Assembly (NCBI GenBank): GCA_036023115.1
Contig: JAYKKT010000064.1
Coordinates: 5,012,001-5,076,000 of the forward strand
Reading direction: 5' to 3'
DNA: 64,000 nt
Source of the DNA: Brasenia schreberi
Taxonomy: Eukaryota > Streptophyta > Magnoliopsida > Nymphaeales > Cabombaceae
Shown: piece after piece, positions 25,042 through 36,800 of the stretch
Layout of the letters: each line of letters starts with the position of its first letter
Position numbering within the stretch: position 1 is the first letter of the stretch
Translations under genes and position numbers: made by a program
The notes under the pieces: model-generated
Database searches by the model: none
What the model saw: only the letters and a program-made list of their open reading frames with translations
What the model was told of the DNA's origin: nothing

Positions 25042-26264
25042 TCATCGCTTGGAGAAGACTGAATCGAGTTTGTAGAAAATGTTGACGAGATCGACTACGA
25101 GACTTCGCCCTCGAAATGCCTTTGCAACCCTGCCATTAAAGCGTTATCCATCCGTCCGAAGAAATCCCTCTTCGATCGATCTCAACAATCGATCAAGATC
25201 TCTGTCGATCAACCGCCTGTAGCCAATACATTTGAGCTGTTCTTTTCCTTTTCTCTCAGACGCGCGAGCACTCCCGCCCTTTTTAAACTTTAAAACGATA
25301 GCACTCACAACGATACATAGAGTACGACGCGCGACACGTTTTGTTGAATCAAACCCTCAAGCCGAATACAAAGAAGTTCGATCGCATTCATGGACATGGA
25401 CTCGGAGAAACGACACGAGACACGTATTATTGAACCGAACCATCAAGCCGGCGGTCATGCTATTAAAATTTGGGGGGTGATACAGGTGAAAATAACAAAG
25501 TTGAACCAAAAAGAAAGAGGAGGCAAGGCGAGCGAGAGAGAGAGAGAGAGGTGCAGGGAATGAGTCGGCCGAGATCGGTGTTGTCAATGGCGTCAATAAC
25601 AGCAGGATTCTGCAACTCGATGCTGACTCCCTCGACAAGATTTTCTCCTTCTTCGACTTACTTCGATGTCTGATCCTTATGTTAGTATCTATTTCTTTTT
25701 CTTGTGACAATTTATAATTTTACTTTCATTTTAAGTATTGAAACATCATTCTATTGTTTATGCAGACAAATTCTTTCGATATTCATGAAGTCATGATATT
25801 GAACTGCAGGAGCAAGAGTTTGCAGATTAACTTTTTTCTTCTTTTTCATCGTCTACAGCCTCTGGGAACTATGTTGTCCCATGATGACATATGTGCAACT
25901 TCCTCCACATGGGGGACATTGATATCCTGCATGACGCTGCTAGGAGAGAAGCTTGGGGTCGTTGCTCCATGATTCTTGTCGTCATTGCCGATAAATCCAG
26001 TTTAACATCCCCTTCTCCAATTGAAATTTGGTATTCAAGTTTCTAAGTTATTGTAATCGAATACACTTTTTGCCACAGTTCAAGGGGCTTTGGTGTTTGT
26101 TGGCCTAAATGTACTTGCTTTCTAGCACAAAACCATTCCCGACATGAAAGGATCCATACAACAAATTCTAAAGACCCATAGCATTGAGAACATTGTTCTC
26201 AAGCGTGCATTACTTAAGCTGAAATCTAATAATCCATACGTTTGCTAGTTAAATGAAGTTTTTG
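25039..26264. other. Unassigned, weak coding remnants only
   Basis: A frame at about 25600-25660 encodes LDADSLDKIFSFFD, which resembles an F-box start, but it has no in-frame ATG or credible continuation. The last 100-200 bp may be the 3' UTR of the dienelactone-hydrolase exon on the - strand. Confidence 0.35.
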
Positions 26265-26402
26265 TCATACATATTTACTGAGCCATTCAATCATGCCCTT
26301 GTGTGCTTCTTCTGCATTCTTCACAGCCGCTTCATCGTTTGTGTCGTATCTAACCGTCCAGCCATGTGCGATGCCTGGGAAGATCTTGACAAAACTATCG
26401 AT
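26265..26402 (-). pseudogene. Dienelactone hydrolase family protein, orphan last exon
   Basis: A 46-codon exon reads from an AG acceptor (TGTATGCAG) at 26403 to TGA at 26265-26267. It encodes the conserved C terminus of plant dienelactone-hydrolase / endo-1,3;1,4-beta-glucanase-like proteins. FVKIFPGIAHGWTVRY carries the catalytic-triad His, and the sequence then runs DEAAVKNAEEAHKGMIEW. I searched by eye up to about 27.3 kb on the - strand and found none of the upstream exons (CCENPP, GFCWGA or ILGAE-D motifs). It is either a fragment or the last exon of a gene with a very long or disrupted intron. Confidence 0.75.
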
Positions 26403-27686
26403 CTGCATACAGTGACAAGAAGCTTCCGTCTTAAACTCTTTTTAGTCAAATGAAATGGAAGTATTTCAAAGAGATGGAACAGAATAAAATCCTACTCACG
26501 CGGAAGGAAAATATTGCAGCAGTCAAAGCAAACTTACGTAATGTCAAAGAGAAAGGGAAACAAATATAAATGGCTTAGCAAGAGATACTAATCCTGCAAG
26601 TGTTTTGATGTGATACTCTCGGCAACCTCCCTGAGAATAATACAAAGATAAAGATCTCAACTCTGTATACTTTTACAAGAACCAAAAGGAAGAGTTTGAT
26701 AGCGATGAAGCATAAAGATTGCAAAAGAAAATTCATAGGAGAAGGCAGTTCCAAGAGGCTGCTGAGAACAAGAGAGACGCAGAGCCCTTGAAATGGGGAT
26801 TAGGTTTTTAAGCCGACTATTTATACGTTTGGTTTTGAATCAGCCCGATCCATTCACGTACTTGGTACCGCCGGTACGTGATGTACTCAAATCTAAGTAC
26901 GTATACCAAAAAAAATTACGGTACACCAGTCGGCGTATGAGATGTACTCATACGCATACCCATACCCGGTACGTACCAGATAATGCCAAAACTGACATAC
27001 CCGTGCAACATAGATTATCTGTCATCTACAACTAAAAGGTGATTACTCCAAACTAAAACCCTATTCATCCCTAACCAAGCTGTTTAGGTTTCCGTTTTGT
27101 GTTCGATTGCTTCCTATACTTTATGATTTCCTTGTGATCTGCAGCCATTGGATCACAATCAACAGGTACGTAGTGTTTCTTTTTGTTTTTTCTTTTCAAT
27201 ACATTGGTTTCAACGTTTCGCCATTTTGGGAATGCAATTGAGAAAGAGATGAAGCTTTTAGCGCAGAGAGACGTAGCTCTCCTAGCTAAACTGTCCACTT
27301 AAAAGTACTTTCAATTTGAAGGTCATGAATTGATTCCGGGTACGTGCGTCTGGTTGGAGTCTGCCCAACCCCGGCTTGCCATATAGAAAGGTTAACGTTC
27401 TAAGTAGGCTTATCTTAAATGGTTACGTAAAATGCTGTAACAGTTAAAATAGAGGGCAGACTACTGAGGTTTCTTATTCGGTGTCGGGGATTCATTATAA
27501 TTCTTTTGCTGTACTTAGCTCGTTCATTTGATCAAGTATTCAGGCTCTGGGTTCTCACTAAAATCTTGGCATGCTTAATCATTGATACATGAAAGATCTT
27601 TATGTACTGATAATAATTCTAAGTCAATAATCTTTACATACTCAAACATCTAAAATTGGTTGGCTGGCGAGAAGCTCTCATAGCGT
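26403..27686. other. Intergenic, no gene recognised
   Basis: No convincing exon. Around 26860-26990 the sequence is rich in GTACGTA/TACGCATAC permutations, giving many small palindromes. Confidence 0.5.
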
Positions 27687-27775
27687 TAGCTCACCAGGCA
27701 GGAGACTCCACTCACAGATCATGACTTCGACACTCGGGGCGTGCATACCTGGCTTCAGCCTCCCCATTGCAAACT
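27687..27775 (+). mobile_element. SINE-like element, copy 1
   Basis: A tRNA-like head with A-box TAGCTCACCAGG and a weak B-box (CTTCGACACTC), followed by a GTGCATACCTGGCTTCAG tail. It is the same family as 49444-49538, which aligns over about 80 bp. Confidence 0.7.
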
Positions 27776-28309
27776 AAAATAGGTTAGGGAGAATATAAGC
27801 TGCTAGAGTGGGGCATGATTGGTTCTTTTTCTGTTCCTGCTCTGTTCTTGAAACTTAATGAAAAGCTCACTTGGTTTCCAATCCGATTTTGATCTACCTT
27901 GTGTAGAGCTAGTCCAATTGTGCATGCTGCTACACATAATGACTTGCCAATCCACAAATCAGAGAAGTAGACAATCTACCATAATCTTTTCGAGCAGTTT
28001 ATGCAGTTAAGTAAAATGCCATCTGCCGTAAACCAGGGATTGCATTTCTTGATTTATGAAGATAACTGCTGAACGCTACATAAAAGTGACAACTAATTAT
28101 AATTATAGGACATGATTATGTTGAACCTCTTAGTTTGGTGTGTGTGTTTTTAGTGTGAACTGGTACCAGTAGGCAAATTGGAAGAGCTGCTGAGTATAGG
28201 AAACAAGCAATAGCCCGGCGGTTCGTTCATCTGTAAAAAACTAACTTTTATTATCTTCATTTCGTTTTGATAAGGGATTGCTCAAGTGAAGGACGAGGAA
28301 AGGTTGCCA
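27776..28309. other. Intergenic, nothing recognised
   Basis: AT-rich sequence without exons, repeats or transposon signatures that I can support. Confidence 0.5.
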
Positions 28310-28570
28310 GTAGAGCCAAACGAGGTTGAGTCACCTGGGTCCTCTGATCATCATATACAGTTTCTTACTACTGACCCCCCCTTGTGCAGCCATTCTGGCC
28401 ATACATTTTAAGGCTGAGCAATGGGTGCGCAGTATGAGCAGGACATATTATGATGAGTCAGACGGACCCTCTTGAGTAGAAATTCTTTCTTGCAAAGAAA
28501 AAGGACGTCACTGTATTGTATATATAATCAGGTGCGAGATTTATAGCATTGATTCTCACCCAATGTAGGA
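28310..28570 (+). repeat. Dispersed repeat, copy 2 (family unknown)
   Basis: Partner of 13676-13935, same orientation. Blocks CCAAACGAGGTTGA, CTTGTGCAGCCATTCTG, GAGCAATGGGTG and GATTCTCACCCAATG are shared. Confidence 0.8.
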
Positions 28571-28787
28571 TTGGAGTTGTAAAGAAGATGCTTTGGTACC
28601 AAGAAGATGAAATCTACAAATATTCATGCCTTAAGAGTATAGTATGGCATTGCTCAGGGAGACGAAAGAACACTTGACAAAGTACTGTAGACTAGTTCCA
28701 GTTCAATCTTCGAGGCTCTATCACTAATTAAGATGTTTCTAAATTACTCAAAATCTATACTTTTTAATGCAAAGAAACTAACTAAAA

Positions 28788-28968
28788 ATTCTTGCTCTTA
28801 AGTGAAAGAATTCGCTTTCACATCAAATATTTATTATGAAAATGAACTGTTGGTCCATTTTACACCTTATATGCAAAAAAGGAAAAACTAAAAAAATCTT
28901 GCTCTTAAGTGAAAGAAGTAGCTTTTCACATAAAATATTTATTATGAAAATGAACTGTTGGCCCACTT
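28788..28968 (+). repeat. Imperfect tandem duplication (unit about 75-85 bp)
   Basis: Copy 1 at 28788-28860 and copy 2 at 28884-28968 share CTTGCTCTTAAGTGAAAGAA and ATTTATTATGAAAATGAACT. They are separated by about 23 bp. Confidence 0.85.
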
Positions 28969-29974
28969 AAGGTGTCAATCAAGGTTGGCTGTTGATGGTG
29001 ATAATCCCTTTGAATTAAATTTTCACAGTTCATCAACCATCACTGGCCGCAGCTGGGGTCCATCCACCACATATGGATCACCATTCACAGACCACTGCCA
29101 ACAAAACGGGCAAGCTTGTGGTTGAGCTCGTACCGAGCTGTGTTTTGTGGACAGTAGAATATAAACATGCTATTTCTAGCTGCATACTTGGCTCCTGCTC
29201 ATATAATTCATTATTTGGCGTCAGTCACGGATCAACCTCGAAAATCTTTTGGGGTCAGTGCATAGTCGACCGAAGTTTTTAAGATGAGTTCGAACATACT
29301 GGTTTTATTTATTTTATAGAATTTGCATGGGTGGACGCTCTAACCTCAAGTGTAGATCCACGCCAACATGCATAGTTGTCAAGATCCCGATTTAGACCCT
29401 ACATTCCTTTGAATGTTAGGATCTTCTGAAGTCTATAGATTTTAAGTATAGGATTCAATTTGTAGGATATCAATGGGATTCCGATATCGATTTTAGGATC
29501 ATGTGCACCCCCCTTTGTAAGCACACGCACACGGACAGTTCCAGCCAAGGGGCGTGTGTGTCATGTGATAAATATCACACTTGAAGCTGCTCTCCCCCAT
29601 GTTTGGGAGGGACATACCGAATGAACAATCAAACTTGTCATTTCTTCGTGACTGGTATATACATTAATGATAAGTATCACATTCAAACCATAATTGTTTA
29701 TAATTTATCGGAAAACAATGGCAGGATATGGTCGTCCCAAGCTCTCAAACTCATGGATGCAAGCATTGTTTGAAATTCTGGCCACATAGATGCAACTAGA
29801 AGCATTTAGAATAGTCAAACTTATTAAGGAGCACATCGAGACCACCTCTGTTAATCACAAGTCAACATAAAATCGTAATATCATTAGTTGTCACATTTTC
29901 AATCATGATGGATTGGTGAATTTTTTTTAACTGTTAGTACATTGAAATGGATTATCTAATACATGTTTGTACGT

Positions 29975-29978
<4 letters not shown>
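28969..29978. other. Intergenic, no gene recognised
   Basis: Contains a stretch near 29370-29510 rich in GATTTTAGGATC-like motifs, perhaps a decayed repeat. No exon. Confidence 0.45.

Positions 29979-30053
<75 letters not shown>
29979..30053. repeat. Compound (GT)n(GA)n microsatellite
   Basis: About 14 GT units switch to about 23 GA units. Confidence 0.97.
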
Positions 30054-30056
<3 letters not shown>

Positions 30057-30891
30057 ATACTTATAACGATACATAGATTAGCCACTAAGAAACACAAGCA
30101 GACTCATCTAAGATTACAAAAGTACAAGATTCATCTGATATTATTACATCAAGCTCCACTTTCTCATGGAAGATCGAAGATCCTTCATGTAAACCACATC
30201 CAGCTCCAAGAGAGAAATCTGTTTGTATATATATCTTCGGAAGAAAAGCATTTAAATTACTCGCTTTCTTCCTCACCATCTGCATCGAACCATATACAAG
30301 TTCCAGTTTAGGTGAGAAACAACCATTGTAGAACAAATATCAAATAGTCAATATTGAGTGAAGTGGGGCCCACAACCACGCACGCACGAGTGGTGTGATA
30401 TTGACTCCATATCTATCTAAATATATTACATGGAGTTGAGACACAGAGCACGCACGTGCATACACCATGATTTTGAAGTACTGTATCAGATTCAGACCCT
30501 CCACACTCACACCCATACACAACATAGCATTAAAGGCTGCAAGTAAACGAGTACTGGTAAAACTAAGAGACCCAGGCTAAAAGATAAGCACCTCCAGAAG
30601 CATCTTCTATAAACATGACAAATGAAGATGCATATAACTCGCATTGATTGATTTAAGCTGATGGGGATCTGAACATAGAGAAACTAATCATTTTTCAATA
30701 GGAGCATCGGTTCCCTTTAAATTGATAAAGCCTTCTTTAAGCAATAAATGTTTTAGAGAAATTACTCATTTTCTGGAATGAGACCAGATGTTGGGGAACC
30801 CAAAGATTTTCTAGAAGAACATACACCTATTTTACCAGCAAAATGCACTTTTCTTTTTTAAACCATCAGGTAAACAGAACGAGAACATTAA
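30054..30891. other. Presumed 3' flank of the histone-chaperone gene
   Basis: No recognisable exon. The part next to 30892 is likely the 3' UTR of the - strand gene. Confidence 0.45.
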
Positions 30892-33800
30892 TCATATTGC
30901 TAGGTCAAAAGGAATACCATCTTCGTTGGATGCATTGCTGTTCTCTTCACTGTCAGTGACTCCATCTTCTGTATCCTCTTCATCACTATCATCATCATTT
31001 TCAACTGAAATTTTTGGTTTTGGTGGTATAAAAGAGTTTGTTCTTGTCCTACGAGAGCCTGAAATTATGTTTGTCATATCAATGCCTTCTAGCTCTTTCG
31101 TTCTCTCCTTTTTCGTTCTCACCTCTTTGATTTCTGTTAAACATAACAGGCAAAATAAGATGCTAATTCCTGTTAATACTCAACAAAACTCCAGCCACGG
31201 ATGCAAAGTTGCATACGGCAACAAAATCCCTATTGGTTATAAAATTGCCAGCCACTTTCACACGTCTGAGTCAGTGCTGCAGCGACGGAATAGGTCCAGA
31301 AACACAAAACTATAAGATGATAAAACTTTGAGGAACAATCGCCAGGTGACATTTTCCACCAAGATAAGTTGATAATAGCAAAAGAAGCAATAGAAAAGGA
31401 TCAATAAGAACACAGAAGAAAAAAAAGATGCAGCCTTTGAACACTAGAAATGATCAAAAGGAAATCATGCATGAAGAAAAGGAAGTAACCAATTACAACA
31501 AATATAGCTCCTTTTCGTCTTGCATACGGCACCAAAATCCCTATTGGTTATAAAATTTCCAGCCACTTTCACACGTCTGAGACAGTGCTGCAGCGACGGA
31601 ATAGGTCCAGAAACACAAAACTATAAGATGATAAAACTTTGAGGAACAATCGCCAGGTGACATTTTCCACCAAGATAAGTTGATAATAGCAAAAGAAGCA
31701 ATAAAAAGGATCAATAAGAACACAGAAGAAAAAAAGGTGCAGCCTTTGAACACTAGAAATGATCAAAAGGAAATCATGCATGAAGAAAAAGGAAGTAACA
31801 ACCAATTACAACAAATATAGCTCCTTTTCGTCTTCTACATAGCAAGCTGTCGTACGGAGTTTCCCAATTTCAACAACCCTGATATTCCAGTCCACGTAGC
31901 TTCTTTCCCAGAATAATCCATGGATTCCATTTCTCAAAAGAGATCAAATAATTAAAAGTTATGGGGCGGACCACCCACACTTGAAAGTGCACCACTTGCT
32001 ACCACATATATTTTAGTCTGCAGGCCCTACAACCGATGGCTTCACACAAAAGCTAGGGTGTGGAATCATGAGCAAATCTTACACTTGAATCTATCGAGCC
32101 AGTCAACCAGCCAACAGAGTACCTTTTTGGGGCTTCTGGTATGACTAACCCAGGTTAACTATGAAGTGCACATAAGATGCCATAAATAAGAACAATGATC
32201 TTATGCATCGCAAACAACTGTTAAGTTTATGAGTCATGGTTAGTGGATGCAGCCACATGCAGGGAAATTTGGAACCAAAGGCTTACTGTTAGGCCTTCAC
32301 GATGTGTCACAGTTTCGGGTTTGATATATGTGAGGTGACGATCAACCAGCTGGTGGTACCTATACTAACTCCATACCACTAGGAAACGAGGATAAAATTG
32401 GGCTAGTAAAAGACTCGGCCTGGTTTTGGGCCAAGAATCCAACCGAGTTACCAGCCAGTCTACATCAACACTATCACACCCTAGGTTATCTGTGAAAAGA
32501 ATTAACTTAATAATAGAAGGTTCTTTGAAAACCTTTGAAGTTGACCGTTACCTTTTTCAGAAGGATTTGAAGATAAACCTTCCCTCCTTAATATATATTC
32601 CAATTCTTTGATCAAATTTGCCTCTTGCTTGCTCTCAGGAGCCTGCTTCACTCTTTTGTATACCGATGGAGGAACACTGGCACCAAGCAAATGAAATAGA
32701 AAGGGAACTCAAAACTTACCATAATACACAGCATGAAGAATTAATGTACAAAACCATACCACATCCCACATGATCTGATTATGTTTTTTAGGTGTTCAGC
32801 TTTCCTCCCATGTCCCAAGGATGATTTATGGCTACTTTCCTGCATGTTAATATTCTTTGGTGTAAAGAAACTTATAAACCTTATGTCATAGGAAAGACAA
32901 TTTTAAAGGATTAATACCGTACAACCTTGACATGATTCTCATGTGATGATTGAGAAGTATATCCAGAAGAACTTTCACCATCTTGTTTAGCTGCACTGTT
33001 TTGTTTAGTCAATTTTGGTTCTGCAAGTTTGTTCGTTGAACGTGATTTTTTGCTTGCTTTCAATGCTTCAGATTTACTTTTCCTTTTCTTCTCAAACTTG
33101 GAGCTCTTTTCCTTTGTTTGCTTAACTACCACATCTTCAAGCTCATTATCAGTATCATCTGAACCTGAGGATTTCAAATCTTTATCCTTAAGCTTTCTTG
33201 GCTCTTTGATACTTTCTTTACCAGAGGAGATTTTAGCAGGATGGCTAGTTTTGGATTTACTAGCAGATTCTGCAACTGAGTCCAGCACCTAGCAAACGCA
33301 CACACACCAAAAAAGCTTAAGGAATCTTGGAAGGTTTAATTAACTAGCAAAATGAAGCACCAATGGTTAACATAGTTCGAATGGAACAAAGGTGCCAAAA
33401 GACAGCATGGGTTCCATGGGGCAAATGTCCCTTGTGCAACCAGACCCCAGTATATGCACAGGGCAAGGGTCTTAACCATGGATTTTCCCATTGGGTGGAT
33501 CCCACTACACATCTCCTGAGGGCAGTTTCTCCAAGTTATAAATTAAAAAGAAAACAGAAAAAACATAGAAAGCAAAACAAGTGCTTGCATGCATCATTAT
33601 TACTTATAAATGTTTTTCAGAACAAAAACAACTAACCTCATTTAGTTTCTCACGAACAACATTCTTATAAGCATCCAAAGCAAATTTATTAAGCTGAAGA
33701 TCCTCCTCAAGCAAGCGACGAGCACCCAAATAAGTGATTGTTCTGAAAGCAAATACCAGTGAGGAAGTAGTCATGGAACTGGAACAACCATTTAACATCA

Positions 33801-36800
33801 AAAGAGCACTGGGGACTTTGACCTGAAAAGATGCTCTGAACTTAAGTATAGAGCAATAACTAAAGCTTCACAAGAATGTGTAGATCCATAAAGCAACATA
33901 CTCTGAATGAGCCTTAAAATATGCTGCTCTTTTGTGAATAGAGTCATGTATGATGTCCTCATTAATTACTCCTCCAGACTTTTTCCCATCTAGTTCCACC
34001 TTCAAATCTTCATCTACTGCTTCCTCTTCCAATAAAATCGTTGGTGCATCTGGTTCTCCTTCACATGCTAAACTAGCACATTGTGCATCTCCCTTGTCAG
34101 TAGGTGATGCACGGTTCTCAGAGATTCCATCTGTCCCCTCCCCCAGATCCTTGGATGAATCCTTGGCAGCAAAATCATGGAGGCACTGGAACATATTGAT
34201 TAGTTCGCAAACAGGCAGAAACAAACTTAGCAGATGCAATAATAAACAAGTTCAATGCATGCAAAAGGTGCACGGTTTCCAATAAGAACTTTAAAATGTT
34301 CAAGAAGAATGATCTTTTTTTTATTTTCAGTGAAATATCCCCCCCAAGGCAGCCCCTGACTGGCCTTAGATGATCTGAAACAAGACAGACCTATCAACCA
34401 CATAATTGGATTCCTTCAATCTAAATGTGTATGTGCGTCATTTCTTTGTACCAGTAATATTAGACAAATACTATCTAGCAGGAAGACATGCTTACAACTA
34501 TCATGGTCAATCATAATGTTGCCCTTCAAATATTTTCCAACAAGGCATGGTTGGTGGTTCTACTTTACCCTGTGGATATGTATGCCACGGTTTTTGCAAC
34601 TTTGTTTAGAAGGAAGAATGCTTTGACTTTGATGGTTTTAATAAAACTGTTCTTAATTCTTCTCATATATGAGCTTCTCAAAGGAGGTTTGAGAAGTCCA
34701 TGATCACCTTCTCAGTTTCTTGCATTGCCGAGGTACTGAATTCTAAATTCCATTTGGGACCTGCTCACCAAGTTAAGATGTTACGCATCCATGTATACAT
34801 GCAAATGCAACAACAACAACAACAACAAACAACAACAACTAAGCCTTTTCCCATACTAGACGGGGTCGGCTACATGCAGATGCACACACAGAAAAACAAA
34901 TGGGCATCACCTATTTAGGGACAAAGTCATCAAGCATTCAATTTGATCAGGTACCAAAATTTAGGATGCATAGAATCATTAAATAATCATCATTGGTAAC
35001 CACATCATAACAATTTGACACGTCCCTCCAGAATTTGACAAACAAATACATCAAATCCATGACTTCATCAGTTGAAAAAAGTAGTTCAACAAACTCAGGG
35101 TACCTCATGCAGACATTGCTTAATAAATCTCTTATGTGAGTCCAGTGAAAAAGTTTCTAAACCCAAATCCTTCTCTAGAAGTCTTCGTACGCCCTCCGGA
35201 GTCAGAGAACTGCAAAAGAGGAACTAGGTGTGAGTGTAATTACATAGGTGAGCTGCTAACAACAACAACAACAACAACAACTAAGACTTTTCCCATACTA
35301 GACAGGGTCGGCTACATGGATTCTTTGTTTCCACATATCCCTATCTTGTGCCATGTTAGCAGTTAACTCCCAATAAGCTAGATCGTTCTTTATTGTTTCT
35401 TTCCAACACTTTTGTGGTCATCCTCTACCTCTTTTAATACTTTCCAAATTTAGTTTTTCTAACCTTCTTACAGGTTCTTCTTTTGATCTTCTTTCTATAT
35501 GTCCAAACCATCTTAAACGATGTTCTCTCATTTTATCCTCTATTGGTGCCACTCCTATTTTGTTTCTAATAACCTCATTATGTATACGGTCTTTCCTTGT
35601 ATGACCACTCATCCATCTCAACATCTTCATTTCTGTCAGATATCTTTTGTACATGTTGATGATTAACTGCCCAACACTCAGAACCATAAAACATGGCAGG
35701 CCTAATTGCTGCTCTATAATATCTACCTTTTAATTTTAATGGTATCTTCTTATCACAAAGAATACCTAATGCTCCTCTCCATTTTAACCAACCAACATTA
35801 ATTCTATGCGTAACATCTCCATCAATTCTTCCATCACTCTGAAAAATTGACCTAGGTATTTAAAACTTTCCTTCTGAGGAATGCAATATGTGCCTATTTT
35901 AATTTCTATGCCCTCTGAAGTAACCAAATGATCAAACTTACATTCCATATATTCTGTCTTTGTTCTACTAAGTCGGAGACCTTTGCTTTCTAATGTTTCT
36001 CTCCATAGTTCCAATTTTCTATTAACTTTTCCCTTAGACTCCTCCACTAATACAATGTCATCTGCAAATAACATACACCAAGGTACTTCATCTTGAATAT
36101 GTTTTGTTAACTCATCCATCACCATTATAAATAAGTATGGGCTTAAAGTTGATCCTTGATGTAACCCAATATTAACTTCAAAGAAGTCTGTCGTTCCTTC
36201 ATGAGTCCTCACACATGTTTTTGCACCATCATACATGTCTCTTATAAGGTTAATATATGTCAATGGGATACCTCTTTTTACCAAAGTTCTCCAAAGAACC
36301 TCCCTCGGTATCCTATCATAAGCTTTTTCTAGATCAATAAAATGTGAAGGTATTTCTTTTTTGCTCTAAAATGTTCCATAAGACGTCTCTAAAGGTGAAT
36401 CGCTTCAATAGTAGATATGCCTAGCATGAACCCAAATTGGTTCTCTGTTGTACTTGATACTTGTCTTAACCTACGTTCGATAATTCTTTCCCATAATTTC
36501 ATAGTATGACTCATTAACTTGATACCTCGATAATTCGCACAATTTTGAATGTCTCCCTTGTTCTTATATATGGGTATAAGTGTACTTGCTCTCCATTCCT
36601 CGTGCATCTTTTGGTTTTTCCATATTTCATTAAAAAGTCTTGTGAGCCAAGTGATTCCTATTTCTCCTAGTATTTTCCAAACTTCTATAGGAATATTATA
36701 TGGTCCTGCCGATTTACCACCCTTCATATGTTTAAGAGCCTCTTTGACATCATTCTTTTGAATACGTCGGTAGAAATTGTGGTTTATATACTTTTCTGAG

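Noticed and set aside
25561..25675. F-box-like peptide LDADSLDKIFSFFD on the + strand
   Set aside because: No ATG in that frame, the continuation is not F-box-like, and no credible downstream exon joins in phase.
26860..26990. Palindrome-rich GTACGTA stretch as a regulatory element
   Set aside because: No gene start nearby and no defined motif. It looks like low-complexity drift.
31211..31834. Two repeat copies as the start of a CRISPR-like or satellite array
   Set aside because: Only two 312-bp units with no spacers, in a plant intron; a simple tandem duplication explains it.
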